Notes under the pieces: generated by a model | The model's database searches: none | Told to the model about the DNA's origin: nothing | The model's input: the letters and a program-made list of their open reading frames with translations, nothing else | Part shown: positions 61,675 to 64,000 of the stretch, one piece after another | Layout of the letters: each line of letters starts with the position of its first letter | How positions within the stretch are numbered: the stretch's first letter is position 1 | Program-made: the position numbers and the translations under genes | NCBI GenBank assembly: GCA_002794735.1 | Contig: NBAZ01000009.1 | Location: forward strand, 1-64,000 | Source of the DNA: Pyrrhoderma lamaoense | Taxonomy: Eukaryota > Basidiomycota > Agaricomycetes > Hymenochaetales > Hymenochaetaceae | Reading direction: 5' to 3' | Length of the DNA: 64,000 bases

Positions 61675-63560
61675 CTAATTTGAGGATGATAATCCGGGTG
61701 TATCAGAGATACGAAACACGATTTTCTCTCCGCTGACCTGTATATCATTAGAGAGAGTGAGAGAGTGAGAGAGAGAGAGAGAGAGAGAAGAGAAAAGGAT
61801 GAGTTTTATTGATTAGCCCCGTATGTGTGTCGTTAGTAAAGAACTCAAGAAAAAACTCACCTTCCCGCTCTTCAACAACTCCAAACCGTCGTTCACGCTC
61901 TCAAGTCCGTTCGGCATCACGCGTACCTTCCCGGGCTTGTATAGTTCCTTCGTAGCTAGATATGTAAGCAGTTCGTTTGCCCGTTTTGCGAACGCGTGTT
62001 GGGCTGGGTCGGCTTGTCGGACGAATGGGACTTGGAGGTCCTGTTTTTTTTTATATATATAGGGGTAAATGTTAGATTTAGTTTTTTAAAGGTCAAGGGG
62101 TACGGGGGTAAACGGTAAAGGTTTGAAAGGTTTTGAAGGGTTAAAAGGATAGGAAAGGAAAGGAAAGGAACTTACGATACCCAATAGCATACCAGCCAAC
62201 ACGAACCTGGCTTCTACGTCCCCCCTAGGCGAGTCATAAGGCAACGCAGTACTCACCGCTCCCCCTTCCTCACCAATACATTCAGCAACCTGCTGTATAG
62301 TCTTCCCTCCGAGATCGTATCCAAAGCGTACTTCAAACCCTTCTGTGACTCGGCACGAACGAGATCCTTTATTTTTTGAGGCGTGTCGGACTCGCGGTGG
62401 GAGAAGACGTGGGTAGCGCCTAGGGAGAGGAGGAGTGGGAAGTTGTGTGGTGAGGAGGTTGAGATTATTTTGAGAAAGGGGTGGGTTAGGTGTGCTAGTT
62501 GGATGCTGGCTTGCCCAGGGAGGAGGAGCCGCCCCAGATTAGGATCGTGTCTATATTGTCTGCGTCTACGTCTTTGTTGGCCTTGGTGGGGTTTGGATCC
62601 GTGGTTGCTGCAGGGGTAGGGTTTGAGGGAGAGGAAGAAGAGAGTTCTTGAGGGGTTGGCATGGGGAGGGGTAGTGCGTAGAAGAGCATTTGACAAGCTG
62701 TGAATGCGCATGCTGCGACTTGGCATGCTTGTTCGAAGCTCCATGAGTCTGGGATGAGGATTGCTCCTATGGCGGGTGCTGCGACGTATTCCGCATGTGC
62801 GCCGTTTGGTGAGGAGCCTTAGGGACCGGTGTGAGTGGATGTCGAGTGATGTGTGGAATATATGGGAGTTCGAGGGGTTCACACGTCGTGATCGAAGCCA
62901 CAGTTATGTGATAGTGATAACAATGGTAAATAAAAGGAAGGAGAAAGTCAAGTCAGTAATATTCATCAACACCGATATCAACATCATCAGATTTAGCATC
63001 AAAATCGGCTTCTAAAACTGATATTATTTCAAAAGGAAAAAAAAAAAGGAAAAGTCATTTCTTACCTCCAAGAACGAAACCAGCTACGCGCGCACCGACT
63101 TGACGTAGATGTTCAGGGTAGACATCGGAACCGTAGGCTACGATCGTTCCAGCATAGTCACTTCCAAGGACGTTTCCTTCTTTGGGATACCACATCGTTG
63201 GGGTTTTCCCTATTTGGTGATGAGTGGTGAGTAATGTAAAAGTGTAAAAAATATAGATGGATAGAAGGATGAGCAAAGGTATAGCATAGGAAAGAATTAC
63301 GAGTTCTTGGAGTCAATCAAGACCCTGGAGTCGAGACTCAAGAGCAAAAAAAAGGAGAGAGAGAATCAGACAGGAGACATACAATCGGTCGGATTAGCAG
63401 CAGAAGCGTAGACTTTGACCAAGATTTCTTTCGGACCCGGTTTTGGGACGTCTACTTCTCGAACTTCGACAATCTCAAGCTTGTCACCTGAGGCTGAGGT
63501 CGTACGGCCTGTTGTTACTGCTGCTTTCATTTTTGTTGGGATGTGTGTGGGTGCGGACAT
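61675..63560 (-). CDS. Medium-chain dehydrogenase/reductase, enoyl-reductase type, two frame breaks
   Basis: Five exons (63383-63560, 63066-63209, 62176-62817, 61861-62040, 61675-61737), about 402 residues. The GroES-like part has MKAAVTTG, VPKPGPKEILVKVYASAANP ending TDW, then VLGSDYAGTIVAYG and ARVAGFVLGG. The Rossmann part has ILIWGGSSSLG, SLGATHVFSHR and GLKYALDTISEG. The C-terminus has GKVRVMPNGLESVNDGLELL and VSGEKIVFRI. No structural zinc Cys cluster is present, matching zinc-free NADPH quinone or trans-enoyl reductases of fungi. Exon 3 needs one extra base at two places to stay open: after SSSLG (CCC at 62514-62516 on the plus strand), to reach QASIQLAHLTHPF, and after TISEG (about 62303-62307), to reach QQVAECIGEEGG. 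With two bases added all exon phases agree. An (AGGAA)4 repeat at 62151-62170 lies beside an exon-3 splice donor. Confidence 0.82.
61749..61790 (+). repeat. (GA)n repeat in last reductase intron
   Basis: GA/GT-GA microsatellite. On the gene strand it is a CT tract between donor 61860 and acceptor 61738 and may serve as the pyrimidine tract. Confidence 0.7.
62151..62170 (+). repeat. Pentanucleotide (AGGAA)4 in intron
   Basis: Four perfect units inside the third intron of the reductase gene, starting 4 nt from the splice donor at 62175. Confidence 0.8.
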
Positions 63561-64000
63561 GGTTGTTTGATTTTGAGTTGTTCGTTGATCTAAGGGGTGG
63601 CAGAAGAAGAAGTAAGAATTGACGTAGTGTGTGTGGGGAGATGAAATGGGTTCTTTGGAGATAAGCTGTGAGTTGTCTTGTGGGGTTTTAATGATTGGTC
63701 GAGTCCTTTTGGGAGGTAGCTTTGTACGTATAAGTATCCCCTTTGATAGTTATGTTTCGCAGATAGCAGATAGGGCATAAGTATCGCTTGAGAGCTTGGG
63801 AGAAGATTACGTGAGATTATGTTCGAGTATGTTCTCTGTGGTCATCCGAATTACTACATCATTATTTTTTTGAAGTGAAGATTTGTTCAGTGTATTTTGT
63901 TCTGAGTAGGTGAGTTTGTGGTATCTCATCCCTTGGCTTACCTCTGGTTCAACTTTTGCTGTAGCAATCTCTTTCGGTGCCGCACTGACCGTATAGGCGC
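63561..64000. other. Right-edge intergenic region
   Basis: Upstream region of the reductase gene; no other gene can be supported before the window ends. Confidence 0.4.

Overview
This window is nuclear DNA of a filamentous basidiomycete, most likely an agaricomycete mushroom. The evidence is dense short GT-AG introns (mostly 45-70 nt), tandem seven-helix DUF6533-type proteins, DUF6699 proteins, a fungal G-protein-coupled receptor, secreted plant-cell-wall hydrolases and a eukaryotic tRNA-Glu. There is no sign of operons, prophage, CRISPR or bacterial insertion sequences.

Layout. At 0.7-3.9 kb three copies of a C2H2 zinc-finger family lie head to tail in increasing decay: nine fingers with one frame break, a five-finger truncated copy, and a wreck. 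Then come VPS74/GOLPH3 (minus), a Baeyer-Villiger-type flavin monooxygenase (minus), a fungal 7TM receptor with a long Ser-rich tail (minus), two tandem DUF6533-like 7TM genes with a membrane-protein fragment between them (minus), and an intact 11-exon VPS10 sorting receptor (minus). A GH10 xylanase (plus) shares an upstream region with VPS10. A gene desert covers 25-31.5 kb, broken by an HMG-box regulator (31.5-34.7 kb, plus), and a second desert runs to 41.6 kb. Next are a DUF6699 protein (minus), a GH47 alpha-mannosidase (plus), tRNA-Glu(TTC), a rhamnogalacturonan hydrolase (GH28, plus), a divergent pair of small Cyt/volvatoxin-like paralogues around a 116-bp inverted repeat, a second very low-complexity DUF6699 protein (minus), and a medium-chain dehydrogenase/reductase (minus).

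How the genes relate. VPS74 (Golgi retention of glycosyltransferases), GH47 mannosidase (N-glycan trimming) and VPS10 (late-Golgi to vacuole sorting) are all secretory-pathway housekeeping genes. The GH10 and GH28 enzymes are secreted saprotrophic enzymes. The receptor, DUF6533 and zinc-finger clusters look like lineage-expanded accessory families.

Two observations stand out. First, the divergent Cyt-like paralogues have drifted apart in protein sequence, yet carry 98%-identical inverted 116-bp elements about 200 bp upstream of each start. Second, several otherwise well-preserved genes each appear to lack exactly one base in a short homopolymer. This is either a systematic assembly error or real decay. 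Exon borders are inferred by eye from splice signals and frame continuity. No database search was possible, so family names rest on recognised motifs.
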